Shown here: positions 20,789 through 31,781 of the stretch, in pieces
Position numbering within the stretch: the stretch's first letter is position 1
How the letters are laid out: the number at the start of each line of letters is the position of its first letter
Assembly (NCBI GenBank): GCA_001599755.1
Contig: BCHX01000004.1
Span: 5,084,001-5,148,000 of the forward strand
DNA: 64,000 nt
Reading direction: 5' to 3'
Origin: Gliomastix tumulicola
Taxonomy: Eukaryota; Ascomycota; Sordariomycetes; Hypocreales; Bionectriaceae
Translations under genes and position numbers: made by a program
The notes under the pieces: generated by a model
What the model was told of the DNA's origin: nothing
The model's input: the letters and a program-made list of their open reading frames with translations, nothing else
The model's database searches: none

Positions 20789-21564
20789 TTTTTGCGAGCA
20801 TGTTCCCACGTCCGAATTTGAAAATCCTGGCCTGTGGGCGAATGGCGTTCATTCTGTCTTATTTCTTATTTCTTAATTCATTTTTCATTCCTATATATGA
20901 ATAAGAAGCCATGTGTAATATGAGATGTTGGTCTACGGATTGCGAGCTCGACGCGCGCGTGAATGTAGTGTAAATGATTTGTTATCTGTGTTGCTCCGTT
21001 TCCTTGGGGGAAGCTGAAAGAGCTACGCTGCAGCCATTGTCTTATAATCCCTTTGTTTTAATTCTGACTACAAGGCTATCTAGCACCGGCACTGTACCTT
21101 TGATGAAGTCAGTTTGAGGTAGTACACGTGGGACACTCCTGAGCCAACGAGCCTGGGCGAGCATCTCCAATATGGCAGCCTGACTACAGCCTCCATCTGA
21201 TGGTCGGTGATACCGTGGAACGCGACACAAGCAACTTAGACGCTGAATCGCTATTGAAGAGAGATTCGTACGATCTTGAGTCATTCGCGATCGTACAGCA
21301 TCATTGGTGAAATATCGCCGCGCCTACAACTTGGTCGAATGTCGTTTCTGGCTGTACCTTGTGCCATATTCTTTATATATGAGAATATGCGCGATACTAC
21401 GACTTGCTTAATCATTCCAAGACATAGAGACCACACGACTCTTCAATAAAAAAATCGTGGAAAGAGATTTCTTTGCAAGCTCTACTGCAATACTTGTCCT
21501 CTATCCCTTGGCAATGTTTCAATACCCTGTGCGGGCGATGAGCAGTCCCCAGCAGCGCACCCTT
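20789..21564. other. Intergenic, AT-richer
   Basis: About 780 bp between convergent genes, AT-richer than its surroundings. 3' flank of paralogue 2. No gene recognised. Confidence 0.4.
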
Positions 21565-21900
21565 CTACTTCCACTGACTAACAAGATACTGGTTTCCACT
21601 GTCTGGTTCGACGACATAGACCTTGATGGAGGTCGAATCCGCGATACCATAGCCCTTGTTCCACTCGAGCAAGTTCAGTCTCTGCGAGCCATCCGCGCCC
21701 ACAGCATCTGCGTTGCGAATGCCCAGGTCACTGTTGCCCTTTACGACACGGTATTGGTATGGCTTGTCGGCGAGGACCTTGGGGAAGGTCAGGTTGTCGA
21801 TGAACGTGTTGGGAGAGCCGCGGCCCCAGGCTGGGGTGTAGTCGATGTCGAGTTTGGGGTTGCTGCGGATCAGGAGGAAGAGAATGCCGGAGTCAGACAT
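21565..21900 (-). CDS. Small hypothetical protein, 111 aa
   Basis: Intronless 111-aa protein without signal peptide or membrane segment. It reads as a compact beta-rich domain: alternating hydrophobic residues in LADKPYQYRVVKGNSDLGI, GSQRLNLLEWNKGYG and STSIKVYVVEPD. No cysteines. It stands alone, with about 0.8 kb empty to its left and 1.3 kb to its right. The family is not recognised. The amino-acid composition is that of a genuine soluble protein, and the opposite strand carries only a shadow frame. Confidence 0.5.
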   Translation of the reverse strand: MSDSGILFLLIRSNPKLDIDYTPAWGRGSPNTFIDNLTFPKVLADKPYQYRVVKGNSDLGIRNADAVGADGSQRLNLLEWNKGYGIADSTSIKVYVVEPDSGNQYLVSQWK

Positions 21901-23248
21901 CGTTGCTGGAAAGGGATTAGTTTGGTCATGACCAGAGGATAAGATCTACGAGGCGGTAATCACCGTGCGTTGAAAGTATGCGAACGTCGTTAGGTATTTT
22001 GGGCTTGATGAGAGATAATGGCAGGCGAAGAGTCGAATAAATTGTGTGAGGCTGCCTGGAAAGCTCTTGCATGAATGGGGATTTAAGGGGATACTTATAT
22101 CTTACGATTAGAACTAACATGAAGTATATGCGTATTGAATCCGTGACCATGTTGCACCACGAAAACAGCAATACGAGAGCGCAGTCATACGACGAGATAT
22201 TCCCTCAATCATCGAGGGAGCCATCGTTGCACATCGGCCATTTGCGACCATACAGCGTATATCTCCGTGAAGATGAACAAGGAACTCCTTCAATGAGAGT
22301 GGATTTTAATATCCCGGAGTCGAACAACGGGTGGAATACGAAGTCCTCATGCAGACCACGGTGACGTCCCCGACGTAATCACGGTACCGTTACGTAACGC
22401 CTGACTCCCGGCTCGGTCTGGACATTGTCCCAGCTCTTTCATCAACTGAGATGTATGAGAAGTCTTGAGTAGAGTGCTCCTGTCGTATCTTGATGATATG
22501 CGAGAGTTCCAATCCTGAGGGGGAGTATCAACTTTGCCGCTACTTTGAGCTGCCTCAACTTTTGCTCTGATAGCACATGGGGCCAATGGTCAATAACAAC
22601 AAGATATAGGTAACACCAATGATTGTCTCCTTACAATTTAATATAGAAACATCGATGAGTCCTGGGCTTGGGAATCTATTTGCCTGTGGTCGGAGGTAGC
22701 TCCAGTGCAAGCCCAGTACTTGGCTTTGGTACAACTTAGCACTTTCACGCTGGCTGTCTCGCTTCTCGCGATGGTCTCTGCCTAGCTTGCACTGCGTATC
22801 CAGGATCATGAGCCCCTGGGAGATCAGAAGAGTCCTTCCATGTGCCGGGATGCTCAGTCCCCTCAAGTGTCACTCCTGGCGAGCATCCTCCGCAAGCGGC
22901 ATCCCCATCCCTCTCCAGCGGGGCCCCAGAAGAAGCGGTCCTCTCGTAATGAGGGGAAAATGTGGATCGATGACAAGGAGGCCCTCTGACTCTCTTCCAT
23001 GCGTATCGCCAATTGGCTCTCCTTGTGCCCGTTGCTCCCCCGGCTCGGCTGTGAATTGAAGCGAGGGATTGAGCCAGGGCACAGACCGCCGTCGTGATCG
23101 GCCCTTTTCTCGTCTTCTTGGTGCTAGAAGAGGGGAAGAGGGCGTAGAAGCCCGTCTGGAGGAGTGCTTACATAGGCCGCCTTGGCCCGACGAGATGTTC
23201 TTCCTGTCCTGGCACCTCTCCAACCTCACGACGCTCGGAATCGACAGC
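21901..23248. other. Intergenic, divergent promoter of small gene and GH43
   Basis: About 1.35 kb. Several short open frames on both strands show no recognisable domain. The right end is the GH43 5' leader with an upstream in-frame ATG at 23195. Confidence 0.4.
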
Positions 23249-25042
23249 ATGTGGCCTCTGAACGCCATAGCTACAGCGGGCCTGGCATCGCTCCCGGTCC
23301 TGTCCGTAGCAGAAACATCATCATCATCACACGAACACGCGCCTCAATTCCACAACTCCGCCCGCCACGCCGGTGCCGACCCTTATGTCCTCTGGGACTC
23401 TGCCAGCTCCCAGTACTACGCTTACTCTACCGAAGGCGCCGACGAGGGCTACAATTTCGCCATTTACAGCAGCCCGGACCTCTCGACCTGGCACCGCCAT
23501 CCAGGCGGCGTCCTGAGGGCATGCTATGATGCGTCTGAGGAGCTGAATCCGACTCCAGTTGGAGGGGGCCAGGCTTGCTGGGCGCGTGATTGGTTCTGGG
23601 CGCCGGAGACGTACCACAATGCCGAGACGGGCTGGTACTTTTTCTTCTTCGCTGGGCGGCTCCGCGAGGATCTGACCAGCCAGCACTTCAGGTACTCCGA
23701 GTTTGAGGAGCCGTCAAAGTTGGGCGTTGCTGTGTCTCGATCGCCGACCGGGCCGTTTGAAGAGATCGAGTCCAAGCCGATCGACTACTACCCCTTCGAT
23801 CCGGACTATTACGACGTGAACCTCATCATGGACAAGAAGCAGATGCTCCCTCCGCAGACCTGGGAAGAAGGCCAGACTGCGCCCAAGGGGACATATATCC
23901 CACACATTGACGTCAATATCTTCTTTGACGACGACGATCGGATATACCTTTACGTGTCCCGCAATGCCTATCGGAACTGGAACTGGGATGAAGAGCTTGG
24001 CAAGTACATCGAGGAGTCCAACATCATTGTCGTCGAACTGGCTAGGGACTGGTGGGACGACCCCGATGCCTCGACGATGCCGGCCATCATCCCTTCTCAG
24101 ATCGACATTCACGCGAAAGACGCGCCTGCCCTCCCCCCAAACATCACATCTTACAATGGGACGGGGGAGATTCGCGAGCCGATCCGAAAGGACGGCTGGA
24201 AAACGGTCATCTTGTACGGCGCAGATCCTCAAGAGTGGGAGAACTACCACGTCAACGACTACGAGCTGTTCAACGGCACTAAGAAGGACCGTCGGTGGTC
24301 GGAGGGGAGCACGCTTCTCAAGCGACAAGGTCAAGACGGCGAACCTGTCTATCTGCTCCTCTACAGCGCCAACAACTACGAGGCATCCAACTATGGCGTG
24401 GGCTATGCCACAGCCAAATCTCCGCTCGGCCCGTTCCGCAAATCTTCCCACAACCCCATCCTCTCTCAGGATCCCGACGTTGAGATCCCGATATTCTCTA
24501 CAGGCCATGGAAGTGTCGTCGCTTCACCACCTAAGAATAGGCACGATAAAGTCGGCGCGCAGGATGTCACGCTGCGGACTCCCAAGGGAGCGGAACTGTT
24601 TTACGTGCATCATGGGAGGAACGACACGGCAAACGCTCGGTCGATATACACGACTCGAATGAAGATTGACGACTCTGCTGTCTATTTCGGCACTGACGAC
24701 GCCATAAGCACAGATTTGACTCCTTTTGATCAGCCCCTTCCACGACACACCTACCCGATCCGCCTGGAGGCCAAGTGTTTGCGTCGTGGCACGGCGAAAG
24801 GGAGGGTTCTTGCTCGCGTGACATCAAAGCAGGGTGCTTCTTTCGATCTTCTTGAAGGTTCAAACAGACTCGTTGCCTACCCAGGCGAGAGAGAGCCAAC
24901 GTCCGTCGAAGCGTCAAGCTCGGAGGAAGGGTGGTTCAGTGCTGACTTTGGATCGGAGAAGGTCAGCAAGTTGACGTACCAACGGCTGAACGTGGACGGT
25001 ACCTGGGCTTCCGTAGACTCTCAGCATGTGCATTGTAAGTAA
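23249..25042 (+). CDS. Secreted GH43-like glycoside hydrolase
   Basis: Secreted five-bladed beta-propeller glycosidase of clan GH-F (GH43-like), 597 aa. A signal peptide (MWPLNAIATAGLASLPVLSVA) starts at the chosen ATG; an upstream in-frame ATG at 23195 would put 18 more residues before it. The HAGADPYVLWD segment carries the Asp expected as catalytic base. WAPETYHN and SEGSTLLKR further along fit propeller blades with acidic catalytic residues. The C-terminal ~130 residues look like a beta-sandwich accessory domain. Substrate is likely an arabinose- or xylose-containing polymer, by family. Odd point: the stop (TAA) lies inside a good splice donor (GTAAGT at 25035), so a further exon beginning after an acceptor near 25100 is possible. 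Confidence 0.82.
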   Translation: MWPLNAIATAGLASLPVLSVAETSSSSHEHAPQFHNSARHAGADPYVLWDSASSQYYAYSTEGADEGYNFAIYSSPDLSTWHRHPGGVLRACYDASEELNPTPVGGGQACWARDWFWAPETYHNAETGWYFFFFAGRLREDLTSQHFRYSEFEEPSKLGVAVSRSPTGPFEEIESKPIDYYPFDPDYYDVNLIMDKKQMLPPQTWEEGQTAPKGTYIPHIDVNIFFDDDDRIYLYVSRNAYRNWNWDEELGKYIEESNIIVVELARDWWDDPDASTMPAIIPSQIDIHAKDAPALPPNITSYNGTGEIREPIRKDGWKTVILYGADPQEWENYHVNDYELFNGTKKDRRWSEGSTLLKRQGQDGEPVYLLLYSANNYEASNYGVGYATAKSPLGPFRKSSHNPILSQDPDVEIPIFSTGHGSVVASPPKNRHDKVGAQDVTLRTPKGAELFYVHHGRNDTANARSIYTTRMKIDDSAVYFGTDDAISTDLTPFDQPLPRHTYPIRLEAKCLRRGTAKGRVLARVTSKQGASFDLLEGSNRLVAYPGEREPTSVEASSSEEGWFSADFGSEKVSKLTYQRLNVDGTWASVDSQHVHCK

Positions 25043-25268
25043 GTATGTGGTAATCTTAGCATTCCATACATCCCATTTACAATGAGGCGTTTCTGCGTAG
25101 GTACCAGCATTGCTTCTTCGCTACTCGACACTGAGCATCATTGCCCTAAAGACCAACTCCAAGTCGAATACATGAACAGGATCTGCTTTATCTGAAGTTA
25201 ATGTAAGCGATTTAATGCTGTATATAACCGTCCATAGCTGAAACTGAGCAGGAATCAAGGCTTCGAGA

Positions 25269-26570
25269 TCAAAGCTTCGCCACACCAAATCCTCCACTGA
25301 TAGGACGCCCGAGCATGCTTCTCGATATGCCCTTGATGGATCTTGCTCCCATTAGGCTCATTGTCCGTGAAAGCTCCCGTTCAAGAATGTTCAGTACAGT
25401 CTCAACACCCCGTTGCCCATCGTACGCGAGACCCCAAAGAGCACCCCGGCCGATCAGGCAGAGATCAGCTCCAAGAGCCAGGGCCTTGAACACATCGCTG
25501 CCCTTGCTGATGCCTCCGTCAAACATGACGGGGATCCTGCCCTTGACAGCATCTACCACTTCCGGCAGAGCCTCCAATGTCGAAGGGGCCCCGTCAAGCT
25601 GTCGGCCGCCGTGGTTCGAGACGATGACACCATCGACACCAGCCTCCACCGCCTTGAGAGCATCCTCCCCCGTCAGAATACCCTTTAGAATGATCTTCAT
25701 ACTCGTCTGCGACCGAAGCCAAGGGATCGTCTCGCCCCATGTGAGCGACTTGTCGACGAGGACATCGGAGTGCTCCTTGGCTAGTCGATTCCCCTCTTCA
25801 GCTGTTTTGGCATTGAGAATCAGCCGACCGGGCGATGTCGTCCCAGGTTTGTTGGCCGGCAGGTTTGCGCGGGAGATGTTGGCCGGCAGCGTCAGGGGAA
25901 ATTTCCTATCATGAATCCGGTTTCCCATGACGACAGTATCCACGGTCAGAACCAAAGCTTCATATCCTGCCTTCTCGGCACGGCGGATCAGCGCACTCGT
26001 GGTCTCGCGCGACCCCAGGAAGTAGAGCTGGAACCATGGCTTGGGGTAGGAGGCATCGCGGCTGGGAAGGCTCTGCATGACCTCCTCGAGGGACGTCGTC
26101 GAGTTCGAGGACAGGGTGAAGTTTGTCCCGAGCTTGTAGCTTGCCCTCGTGACGTCGATCTCTCCCCCCGTGCCGACGAGCTTCTGGTATGCGCTTGGGG
26201 CTACAGCGATGGGGAAGTCGTAGCGCCTGCCGAGAATCGTTACTGAGGTGTCGAGAGTGGACACATCCACGAGGACGCGAGGGCGGAGTAGCAGTCTGAT
26301 CACCGTGTGAGTGAGAAATGACGACCTTGCTGTGATGATGTGGCTGCCTATTGGAACTCACTCATCGTAAATACTCTGGTTCCTTCTCAGTGTGGTCTCT
26401 TCATCCGCTCCGGTCACGTAGTAGTCCCAGACGTGTGGCTTCAACTTGGACTTGGCTATGTCTCGGATTTCGGAGACAGTCACTGGTTCAGGCATTGCTT
26501 CTGGTGGAGGAAGATTTGGAGGTATAACTAGCCAAGGGAGATCATGGGGAACATCAAGTCGGGAACGCAT
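25269..26570 (-). CDS. FMN-dependent alpha-hydroxyacid dehydrogenase/oxidase
   Basis: 411-aa enzyme of the glycolate oxidase/lactate dehydrogenase family, exons 26570-26362 and 26295-25269. It oxidises a 2-hydroxyacid to a 2-oxoacid with FMN. The family signature SNHGGRQLDG with the catalytic His is present, as are the phosphate-binding DGGISKGSD and GRGALWGLA and the Lys of ILKGILTGEDA. The Tyr-rich PWFQLYFLGSRE is conserved. No cytochrome b5 domain precedes it (unlike flavocytochrome b2), so electrons probably go to oxygen or an unknown acceptor. There is no mitochondrial or peroxisomal signal: the C-terminus GVAKL is only a weak PTS1 candidate. Substrate unknown. Confidence 0.9.
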
Positions 26571-27468
26571 CCTAGACTATGGGCGTTATCCGTCGAATTT
26601 ATACCGTGAGGGACGGAGCGCCGACGCATGTATCCGCACAAAATCCGAGAAATGCGCAGGCATGATGGAAAAGTCCCGCGTCCTGCGAGGTCGGACGCAG
26701 TAAGAATTCCCCTGTAGCAGCTTCATGCCCTCGGTGTCCCGTCCGGTCCCCCGCATTCTCTGGCTTGGCTTGCTGTAACCGAGATGCCATGTTACATATC
26801 TAGCCCCATGGGCAAGGCACTGAACTTCCCCAAACCACGCCACTTGATGAGGTGTGTTCATCGGGTCGGACCCGACTCCGGCATGACTCGGAATGGCTCG
26901 GCTCCACATTCCGGAGCCAGCCATGCTGCTTTCTTAAGGGTTGATACGGAGCAAGAGCTTGCTATCTATTTTATAGAAGACCGGGCTCGGCGCGTCACTT
27001 CCCCAATGACGCGTTGTTAGACTCATCGTGCGGATGCTGGCTAGATGTCTAGGCCTTCGTAAGGAGCTCGTCTGTATGCGATCATCAAGGTCCTGGTACC
27101 GTGAAAGGTATGACGCTGCCTTGATGCCGGTTCAGAAGGCGGGCCTGGGCGCCTCAAAGGCGCCTCCAACCTCCAGACATGAGATTTGTTGCTCTAATAG
27201 CGGATGCTCTCGGTCGAACTCATAGTCATTTGGGACGAGATGAAAATAATTCGAGATGCGGCAAATTTGCGCAATAGCTACCATGCACTTGGTTGTCTGT
27301 CGATGAGGGCAAAGCACTGGGAAGCATGTATACAAAGGAGAGGAATGCGAATGTTGTAAGCCTTTTTACATTGAACACAAGCGTATGTACATGTGCGAGC
27401 AAGCAGTCTTGCTGACGTTAGGAAATATATGACTACTGGTATCTGTGTATGCTAAGTGAAGATCCCGA
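26571..27468. other. Intergenic
   Basis: About 900 bp. It contains the FMN enzyme promoter and a small hairpin GGCGCC-TCAAA-GGCGCC near 27150. No gene recognised. Confidence 0.4.
26597..26603 (-). promoter_or_regulatory. TATA-like box of the FMN dehydrogenase gene
   Basis: TATAAAT on the minus strand only about 30 bp before the ATG, implying a very short 5' leader if used. Confidence 0.3.
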
Positions 27469-28338
27469 TTACACCCTGAAGAGGGCAGCGATGAGAAGGC
27501 CGCCAGCCAAGGCACCGAGGTTGGAGCTGAGGTGGCCAGCAGCACCAGTCGGGCTGGGACCGCCGTCGGTGGTGGTCGTCTCATCGCCGCCGCCGTTGCC
27601 ACCGTCGCCAGTCGTGGTAGGCGTGGTCTCAGTCGGCGCGGGGATCGTGTCGTTGCCGCTGGTGATGGAGGTGGTGATGGTGGGCAGCTCCTCGGTGGTA
27701 GGGATGGACAGAGAGGTAGGGACATCGGGGACGGTGTTGGTAGGAGGCCACTCGGGGTTGTCCGTGGGAGCACCCGTAGGCTCCTCAGTCGGTTCCTCAG
27801 TGGGCTCCTCGGTCGGCTGCTCGGTCGGCTCCTCGGTGGACGACTCAGTCTCCGGGGGAGGCTCGACGGTGGTCTCGGGAGGAGGCTGGACGGTGGTCTC
27901 GGGAGGAGGCTCACTCGTCGTCTCCGGAGGGGGAGCGGAGGTGGTGGTAGGGGTATCAGGGACAGTGGCAGTGGTGGAAGTGGTGACGGTAGGCTCAGGG
28001 TTGTTCTGAACGGCGTCGCAGAAGTTGTCATAGCCAAGCATGGCCTCGCCTTGGAGCATTGTTAGATGAACGCGCCCTATAATCGTTGCGACGGGAGTAG
28101 CACGCCGTCACTCACCATATTCCGCGTCGCTGCAGGAGCTCTCGAGGCACCTCTCGCTGTGCCTCTTTAGCGAGTAGATGTCACGGCAGAGACAGGCGCT
28201 GTCGTCGGGCTCGCAGGTCGAGTGCGTGTCGACAGCCTCGTAGATGCAGGCCGGGGCGCATTCAGGCACGTAATCCTCCAGCTCAACCGCACGAACGGCG
28301 GCGACGGCCACAAGCGTGGGGAGAATGTAAGCTCTCAT
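27469..28338 (-). CDS. CFEM-domain GPI-anchored cell-surface protein
   Basis: 267-aa surface protein, exons 28338-28116 and 28049-27469. A signal peptide (MRAYILPTLVAVAAVRA) leads into a CFEM domain at about 20-90 with all eight cysteines in the expected order (two in PECAPAC, then STC, SACLC, ERC, SSC, NFC). The acidic DDSACLC stretch is where haem-binding CFEM proteins place their Asp ligand. A long Pro/Thr/Glu stalk with repeats (EEPTEEPTEEPT, PPPETTVQ/VE) follows, suited to O-glycosylation. The C-terminus is a hydrophobic tail (LGALAGGLLIAALF) after small residues, as required for a GPI anchor. Possible roles are haem-iron acquisition, wall integrity or surface interaction. The exon 2 acceptor is AAG, less common but valid. 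Confidence 0.88.
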
Positions 28339-29646
28339 CGTGGACTGATGGTACTCGTGAAGCGCAATACGAAAGACGTTTGTTGATCAGCAGATCTGCT
28401 CTGATGGGACTGAGGGTGGTATGCAGACCGGAGTGGTGTGGGAAACGTGTCGACGAAACATGAAGGGCTCAGGCTGTTTTATAAACACGCATTAACCGTG
28501 CGGCTCGTTTCAGTGCATCATCAATGCATGAATCTCGGGAAGCAAGGAATGGGACAGGCATCGCGACGATCCCTACTTTCCTTCCCCGATGGTGCGTCTT
28601 GGTGACGTTTTCAGGCCAGATGCAGCAGGTGGGTGTTGAAACAGGGGCTCGTCTTGAAACGTCCTTCGTGTTTTCTCGGTGGTTTTTGGGCAATGCGGCG
28701 CTCTAGGCACATGTAACGTAGCCTGCCATATTACCCCAGACTGTCCACTATAGGGAAGCCCCTGGTAAGCCCCTGGTAAGGCACCTGGAAATAGCGGCCT
28801 ATTAGCTGGCGCGGATGCGAGTAATGATACGCTGCGTCTGAAGTGCCGTCTGATCACTGCTGATCACTGCCGAATTGGCGGAAATGGGAAGGCAGTCTGG
28901 GCAAGTGCGGGCGGCTGTTCACCAATTCAGTCCAAAGGAGGCCCTGTGCCTCGTACGCGTCACGAGGTCTTCATGCTGGATCTGACTGCCTGACTGCCTA
29001 CCTGGGGAGAGTCCGCTAGCTGTTGATCTGATGTGCAGTAGTCCGAAGATTCGTGGCTGTGGCGCTGATAAGTGAATGAAATCGCACAATAAATTCCTTG
29101 ATAGTGAATCTCGTCCTTGACAATGCCTAGTGGGATATGCTGGCTTGCGGTCAGGTCAGTACAGCCAACGCCCAGCTTGCTCCCTTCATGCTGTCTGCCT
29201 TCCTCAGGGTAACGGACAATGCGACTCTACCTCCATACAGGCAGCTGGCTACAGGCAGCTACAAGCAGCAAAGCCCCTACAGAGCCGTCTTTATTGCGAT
29301 TCATGCACTAAAACACGCCAGAACCAATGGCATGCCAGCGTGAGCATCCAACGCTAACTGTAATGAGAAGGTCCCCTTCTGAAACCAATAAGCCGAGCAG
29401 GGAAATCACCGAGCACATCCGTGAAATTTTCCAATCCTTCATTCTGGCTGGAGCTTTACCATCACCATTAGCATCATCACATCACGTCTATCATCACCAA
29501 CAACACTCTCTTCCTGTACGGCACTGGTGTCGCTCGCTCGTCTTCATTTGCAGTCGGTGTCTAACTCTGAGCAGATCTCCTGTCTCGCTTCATTGAGCAG
29601 GAGACAATCAATCACTTCGCTGTAAGTATCAGCCCAAAACTCAACC
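28339..29646. other. Intergenic, divergent promoter of CFEM and MFS genes
   Basis: About 1.3 kb. It holds small tandem duplications (GCCCCTGGTAA twice near 28757-28780; TGATCACTGC twice near 28850-28870). No gene recognised. Confidence 0.4.
28477..28483 (-). promoter_or_regulatory. TATA box of the CFEM gene
   Basis: TATAAAA on the minus strand, about 140 bp before the CFEM start codon. Confidence 0.5.
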
Positions 29647-31348
29647 ATGAGTCAATCCCCTCGGTGTTGGAAAGTGACGGTTGATCCTGAACTAGGTCAA
29701 GACCTGTCCGGGAACCCTGCGGCCAAGGCTCCTCATCCGTCTCCGTCTCACGAGGCCCTGCTTGTCACTGAGGCTCTCCCGGCCACCGAGTCCTCGCCGA
29801 CCTCCAAGCAGCGGGACAGCGATGGAACCGAGCATGATGGCACCATCAATGAGGGAGAGGACGGCGATGAAGGTGGTGTTCGGGCTTGGCTAGCCATCCT
29901 GGGGTCGTTCCTTGTCTACTTCGCCTCGTTTGGCGTCGCCAACAGCTTTGGGTACTTCCAGACGTTCTACCAGCTCGAGTATCTGCCGGACAGCTCTCCC
30001 TCTGTCATCTCGTTCATCGGCACGATCCAGATCACCCTGCTCTACCTCACAGGGTCTGTAGCCGGAGCTCTCTTCGACGCATATGGCTTCAAGGTGCGTA
30101 CCCAATGTCTCTATCCACGTCTTGTTTGTCTCAGGCCGCAAGCTAACGATGTGATTTGCTGAATATTAGTATCTCTACCCAGTCGCAGCCTTGGGCGGCG
30201 CCGGATCCCTCCTAGCGACGTCCTTCACCCAGCCCAGAGCCATATGGCAGCTGTTCCTTGCTCAGGGCCTCCTTCTCGGACTGACCATCTCAGCTGGTGT
30301 TCAGCCTGCTCTCGCCGTTGCTGGGCAGTATTTCCGACAAAGGCGCGCCCTGGCCATGGGGATCGTAGCCTCTGGCAGCAGCGCGGGCGGCGTCTGCCTG
30401 CCCATCATGTTTCAACGCCTCGTGCCACTCATTGGCTTTCGCTGGGCCATGCGTGTGGGCGCGCTCATCGTCTCGGTCTGTTACGTTATCGCCATGTGCG
30501 TATCTCGGCCGAAGTTCCCGCCGAAGCAGCTGAAATCAGCCCGTGAGCTTCTCGATTTCAACGGATTTCGCGACAGTCGATATACGACTATGGCAGTCGG
30601 CGCCTTCATTGCGAACCTCGGGCTGTATATCCCTTACTATTATATAGGTAAGCTTCCCCACTGTGTTATCCTGCGTCAAGCAGTCGCTAATCAGGGTGCA
30701 GAACCGTACTGCAAATTCCTGGATCCAGACAGCAGTGTCACGGAGTATCTTCTACCGCTTATCAACGGCACGAGCCTGTTCGGTCGTATAGCGTATGTTT
30801 TCGCTCCAATCTTCCACATCTGTATCGTCTTGCTGATAGGTAAATAGGGGAGGTTATGCTGCCGATAAACTCGGCCGTCTGAACATTCTGTACCCGATGC
30901 TCATCCTGTCCGGCCTCTTCTGCCTCGCCATGTGGCTCCCTGCCACTTCGCCACCGCTTGTTGTCGCCTTTGCCTGCTTCTACGGGTTCACATCGGGTAT
31001 CTTCATCTCCGTCATGCCAGCAGCCACTGGCCAAATCAGCCCCGTGGACAAATTGGGGGCTCGGATCGGTGCCTTCAGCACTGTTATGGCCTTGCCTGTC
31101 CTTGTCGGTACGCCTGTCGCGGGCGCCCTCATCCGAGAGGAGACTGCTCACGGATACCACCCCCTGATTATCTTTTCAGTAAGTTTACAACCCGTGGCTT
31201 CCTTTTGCTCTTTGTTTTCTTTCTTGCGTAGTTGGATGGAACTCTTCGCTAACACAAATAATCATAGGGCTGCACCATGTTGGGAGGTGGCATCATCACC
31301 TTTGTAGCCCGTGGCTTGCATGACAAGAACCTACTGTCCAAGTGGTAA
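29647..31348 (+). CDS. MFS transporter, monocarboxylate-transporter-like
   Basis: 475-aa plasma-membrane carrier with about 12 membrane helices. Five exons: 29647-30093, 30170-30647, 30702-30792, 30848-31178, 31268-31348. The ~75-residue N-terminal cytoplasmic tail is acidic and Ser-rich. The first helix follows GGVRAWLAILGSF, the usual start of fungal MCT-type proteins. The loop between helices 2 and 3 (GALFDAYGFKYLYP) and the mid-protein GGYAADKLGRLN match the family's A-motifs. Introns of 54-89 bp were accepted because each join restores a helix or motif. Likely imports a monocarboxylate or a related small acid; substrate unproven. The gene is convergent with the DUF5703 gene. Confidence 0.88.
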
Positions 31349-31781
31349 TTGCCTCATAATGCCCACGGCGAAGGAGACAGCCTCTGACTTCAATGCCATG
31401 GTTTCGACTGATCCATCATTTCCCCGAAGTCATCAACCAAAATCCCCAGCCTCCCTTTCCCTGGGCGCAATCGCCTGCCTTCACTACTCCATGGCAATGT
31501 GTTCAAGAGATGGACTTAGTCCGTAATGGCCATCATCAAGACATTTGTATCACTTGGCCAAACAACGTTCCTCCTCCTGGCTCCGGTTGTTTCGTATTAT
31601 GTATACATGATAGTCCGATCCTACCTAGATAGTCCCGATAGCTCGCGAGGGGATGTTTACAAGCAAAACCAATCACACCAAAGCATCGCACCATGTCTTG
31701 AACTTGCCATTGTACCAGTTTCTCAGCTTTGGCTACACTGCTTCTTCAAAGCTAAACTGTTAGACGACCTCTGATCACTGC
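31349..31781. other. Short convergent intergenic region
   Basis: 3' flanks of the MFS and DUF5703 genes. No gene seen. Confidence 0.4.
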
